From assembly GCA_012729875.1 (NCBI GenBank), contig JAAYCC010000211.1:1-24152 (forward strand): 24,152 bases of DNA. Reading direction: 5' to 3'. The notes under the pieces are model-generated. The model was not told the origin of the DNA, made no database searches, and saw only the letters and a list, made by a program, of their open reading frames with translations. Below are positions 22,663-24,152 of the stretch, in pieces. The first letter of the stretch is position 1; each line of letters starts with the position of its first letter. Position numbers and translations under genes: made by a program. Origin of the DNA: Clostridiales bacterium. GTDB lineage: Bacteria > Bacillota > Clostridia > Oscillospirales > Oscillospiraceae.

Positions 22663-23424
22663 ATGGATAACATCAAATCAATAGCTGTAACCGGCAAAGG
22701 CGGAACAGGTAAAACCGTTGTTTCCACTCTTCTTATACGTCTGCTTGCAGAGCGTTTCCCCGGCAGAGTCCTTGCCATAGACGCTGACTCGGCTATGAGC
22801 CTTTGCTACACTACCGGACTTAAAGTTGACAAGACAGTCAGTAATCTTCGTGCTGAACTGCTCGGTATGCGACAGGCACGCCAGCAGCTCAACAATGGTC
22901 CCACCAAGGACCTGATGCGCAGCATTCTTGCACACGGAGAGGGCTTCGATCTGCTGACGATGGGCCGTCCGGAAGAACCCGGATGTTTCTGCGCCTGCAA
23001 TGAGCTTCTCCGTTTTGGCATAGACACACTCATAGATGACTACGATATATGCATAGTCGACGGTGAGGCCGGACCCGAACAGCTCAACCGCCGTGTTATG
23101 AAGAGCGTGGACCTGCTTCTGGTTATGGCGGATATGTCCGCAAGAAGCCTGCAGACCGCTGCCGGCATTATCGAAGTCGCTAATAAGGGCGAAAACAACA
23201 TTGACGTTAAGCAGGCGGGCTTGGTACTCAACAGAGTGAGAAACGACCAGCCTACCGATGAACTCGTGAAAAAGATCGGACTTGAGATTTACGGCCAGCT
23301 CCCCGAGGACAAGCTCGTAAACGAATATGACCGCGAAGGCAAGTCCCTATTTGAACTGCCTCTGGATTCTCCCTGCCCGATGGCAGTTAAAGAGATACTC
23401 AAAAAGGCTATTCCTAATTTTTAA
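22663..23424 (+). CDS. CooC-like P-loop ATPase (metallocluster maturation factor family)
   Basis: SIMIBI-class ATPase of the CooC/AcsF group, known for ATP-dependent nickel insertion into CO dehydrogenase or acetyl-CoA synthase. The 253 residues start with a deviant Walker A GKGGTGKT (11-18). A cysteine motif GCFCACNELLR (C108, C110, C112) is the CooC metal-binding CXC signature with one more cysteine. Switch region IVDGEAGPEQLNRR (131-144) matches the CooC DMEAG type, followed by LNRVRND. The ribosome site (GAGGT) is modest. No CO dehydrogenase or acetyl-CoA synthase gene is in the window; the gene instead follows a BCR-like operon. A role in assembling the reductase clusters is inference; serving a CODH encoded elsewhere is the main alternative. 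Confidence 0.88.
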   Translation: MDNIKSIAVTGKGGTGKTVVSTLLIRLLAERFPGRVLAIDADSAMSLCYTTGLKVDKTVSNLRAELLGMRQARQQLNNGPTKDLMRSILAHGEGFDLLTMGRPEEPGCFCACNELLRFGIDTLIDDYDICIVDGEAGPEQLNRRVMKSVDLLLVMADMSARSLQTAAGIIEVANKGENNIDVKQAGLVLNRVRNDQPTDELVKKIGLEIYGQLPEDKLVNEYDREGKSLFELPLDSPCPMAVKEILKKAIPNF

Positions 23425-23439
23425 TTTCAAATTGCTAGT

Positions 23440-23472
23440 AAAAGCTCCGCCACCGAGCGCGGCGGAGCTTTT
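23440..23472 (+). terminator. Intrinsic terminator after the CooC-like gene
   Basis: A perfect 12-bp inverted repeat (23440-23451 with 23461-23472) with a 9-base loop and AAAA/TTTT ends. It closes the activase operon and may work in both directions. Confidence 0.9.
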
Positions 23473-23519
23473 AACCTATCCGGCTTTATGTGGAGCCGAA
23501 TGTGAAAGGAACTGCAGAT

Positions 23520-23912
23520 ATGGACGATAAGAAACCTAATACAGATCATGTTCATTTGGATGGGCTTATACATGACGAGTTTGGAAATCACATACACCCC
23601 GATGGAACAGTATGTACACACTCCCATCCACATGACCCAAATCATCGTCACGTCCATACAAATAAGAAGTCTGTCCTGACAAGACTTGCCAAAGCGGATG
23701 GCCATCTGCAGTCGGTCATGCGTATGATAGACGATGATAGGGACTGCGCCGAAGTGCTGATTCAACTTGCGGCCGTCAGATCCGCTATCAACAACGCAGG
23801 TAAAGTCATTTTACGCGATCATATAAACGAATGCATTACCGATGCGGTCATTCACAACGATACCGAAAAGATTGACGCGCTCAACAAGGCAATCGAGCAG
23901 TTTATAAAATGA
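23520..23912 (+). CDS. CsoR/RcnR/FrmR family metal-sensing repressor with His-rich N-terminus
   Basis: 130 residues; an all-helical DNA-binding repressor of the DUF156 family, which releases DNA when it binds Cu(I), Ni(II) or reactive sulphur/formaldehyde. A GTG at 23490 is also in frame, but AAAGGA (23505-23510) is correctly spaced for the ATG at 23520. The core (about 50-130) has C76, H101 and C105; the 25- and 29-residue spacings equal C36/H61/C65 of CsoR, the Cu(I) C-H-C fingerprint. The N-terminal 46 residues hold 11 histidines plus C32. Most CsoR proteins lack such a tail; His-rich N-termini are better known from nickel sensors such as InrS. It follows the CooC-like gene after a terminator; no clear promoter of its own is seen. 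Confidence 0.9.
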   Translation: MDDKKPNTDHVHLDGLIHDEFGNHIHPDGTVCTHSHPHDPNHRHVHTNKKSVLTRLAKADGHLQSVMRMIDDDRDCAEVLIQLAAVRSAINNAGKVILRDHINECITDAVIHNDTEKIDALNKAIEQFIK

Positions 23913-24021
23913 TCTGCCGAATAAACAAAAGAACATGATGTCCGCTTTTGACATTGAAAAGCCTTGAAAAAACAGGGGTATTGCGAGTTGTTGGGATTAT
24001 TTTCTTCCGCTTTTCGTCAAG

Positions 24022-24050
24022 TTGGCAAAACTTTTCGGGACTCCTATATT
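24022..24050 (+). promoter_or_regulatory. Probable promoter for a gene beyond the window
   Basis: TTGGCA at 24022-24027, exactly 17 bases, then TATATT at 24045-24050. The -35 hexamer and spacer length equal those of the activase operon promoter at 17862. Confidence 0.55.
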
Positions 24051-24087
24051 ACTTTCTACAAATCTTGTTTCGGAACCCATTTTGTTG

Positions 24088-24116
24088 TTGCATTCATACT
24101 TATTTAGGTATATATT
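24088..24116 (+). promoter_or_regulatory. Second possible promoter near the right edge
   Basis: TTGCAT at 24088-24093, 17 bases, TATATT at 24111-24116. The AT-rich setting makes chance matches likelier. Confidence 0.4.
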
Positions 24117-24152
24117 TATAACAGTTCATAATTAATGGATAATGGCGTTGTA

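Larger units (their letters stand above)
23913..24152. other. AT-rich region at the right edge, no gene seen
   Basis: 240 bases after the CsoR-family gene with no supported coding region or terminator. It contains two promoter-like sequences pointing right, listed separately, so a gene probably begins just past the window. Confidence 0.6.

Noticed and set aside
22663..23424. ParA/MinD-type partition ATPase
   Set aside because: The CXCXC motif and the GEAGPEQLNR switch region are CooC-like, and there is no ParB gene or parS-like site.

Overview
The window looks like the chromosome of an obligately anaerobic Clostridia bacterium, probably of the Oscillospiraceae or a relative. Three things suggest this: addB-addA in Firmicutes order, strong GGAGG ribosome sites with sigma-A type promoters, and oxygen-sensitive 'archerase' enzymes (ATP-driven electron injection). 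No 16S or other taxonomic marker is present, so placement is inference.

Left part (1-7.3 kb) is housekeeping. On the minus strand are addB and the start of addA, the double-strand break repair helicase-nuclease; addA runs off the left edge. Divergent from them is a two-gene operon of CorC/CNNM-type membrane proteins with CBS domains, closed by a strong bidirectional terminator at 7365-7408.

Middle part (7.4-10.4 kb, minus strand) holds two tandem, co-linear 490-residue CoA-transferases of the acetyl-CoA hydrolase/transferase family.

Right part (10.7-23.4 kb, plus strand) is the core of the window. It encodes three A+B pairs of the 2-hydroxyacyl-CoA dehydratase / class I benzoyl-CoA reductase (BCR) superfamily, at 10861-13290, 15119-17568 and 20101-22572. 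A fourth, unpaired B-type subunit lies at 13419-14720. The locus has one pair of unlike ASKHA ATPase/activase subunits (17964-19634), one small two-cluster ferredoxin-like protein (19714-19989) and one CooC-like P-loop ATPase (22663-23424). Subunit sizes, the two unlike activases and the adjacent ferredoxin resemble the Bzd-type BCR set (bzdN, O, P, Q, M) more than a lactyl- or hydroxyglutaryl-CoA dehydratase set, which uses one homodimeric activase. All three A subunits keep six spaced cysteines, three in each half. That is the number needed for the [8Fe-9S] double-cubane cluster of DCCP-type reductases. The A/B proteins may therefore be ATP-dependent low-potential reductases of unknown substrate.

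A plausible scheme (inference): the CoA-transferases load an organic acid onto CoA; the ferredoxin-like protein feeds electrons to the activase pair; the activase, spending ATP, fires electrons into three alternative A/B reductases; the CooC-like ATPase helps metallocluster assembly. A CsoR-family metal sensor with a histidine-rich tail follows. Each block has its own promoter: near-consensus at 10717 and 14906, weaker but recognisable at 13357 and 17862. The blocks are separated by intrinsic terminators or hairpins, so the paralogous reductases can be expressed separately while sharing one ATPase.
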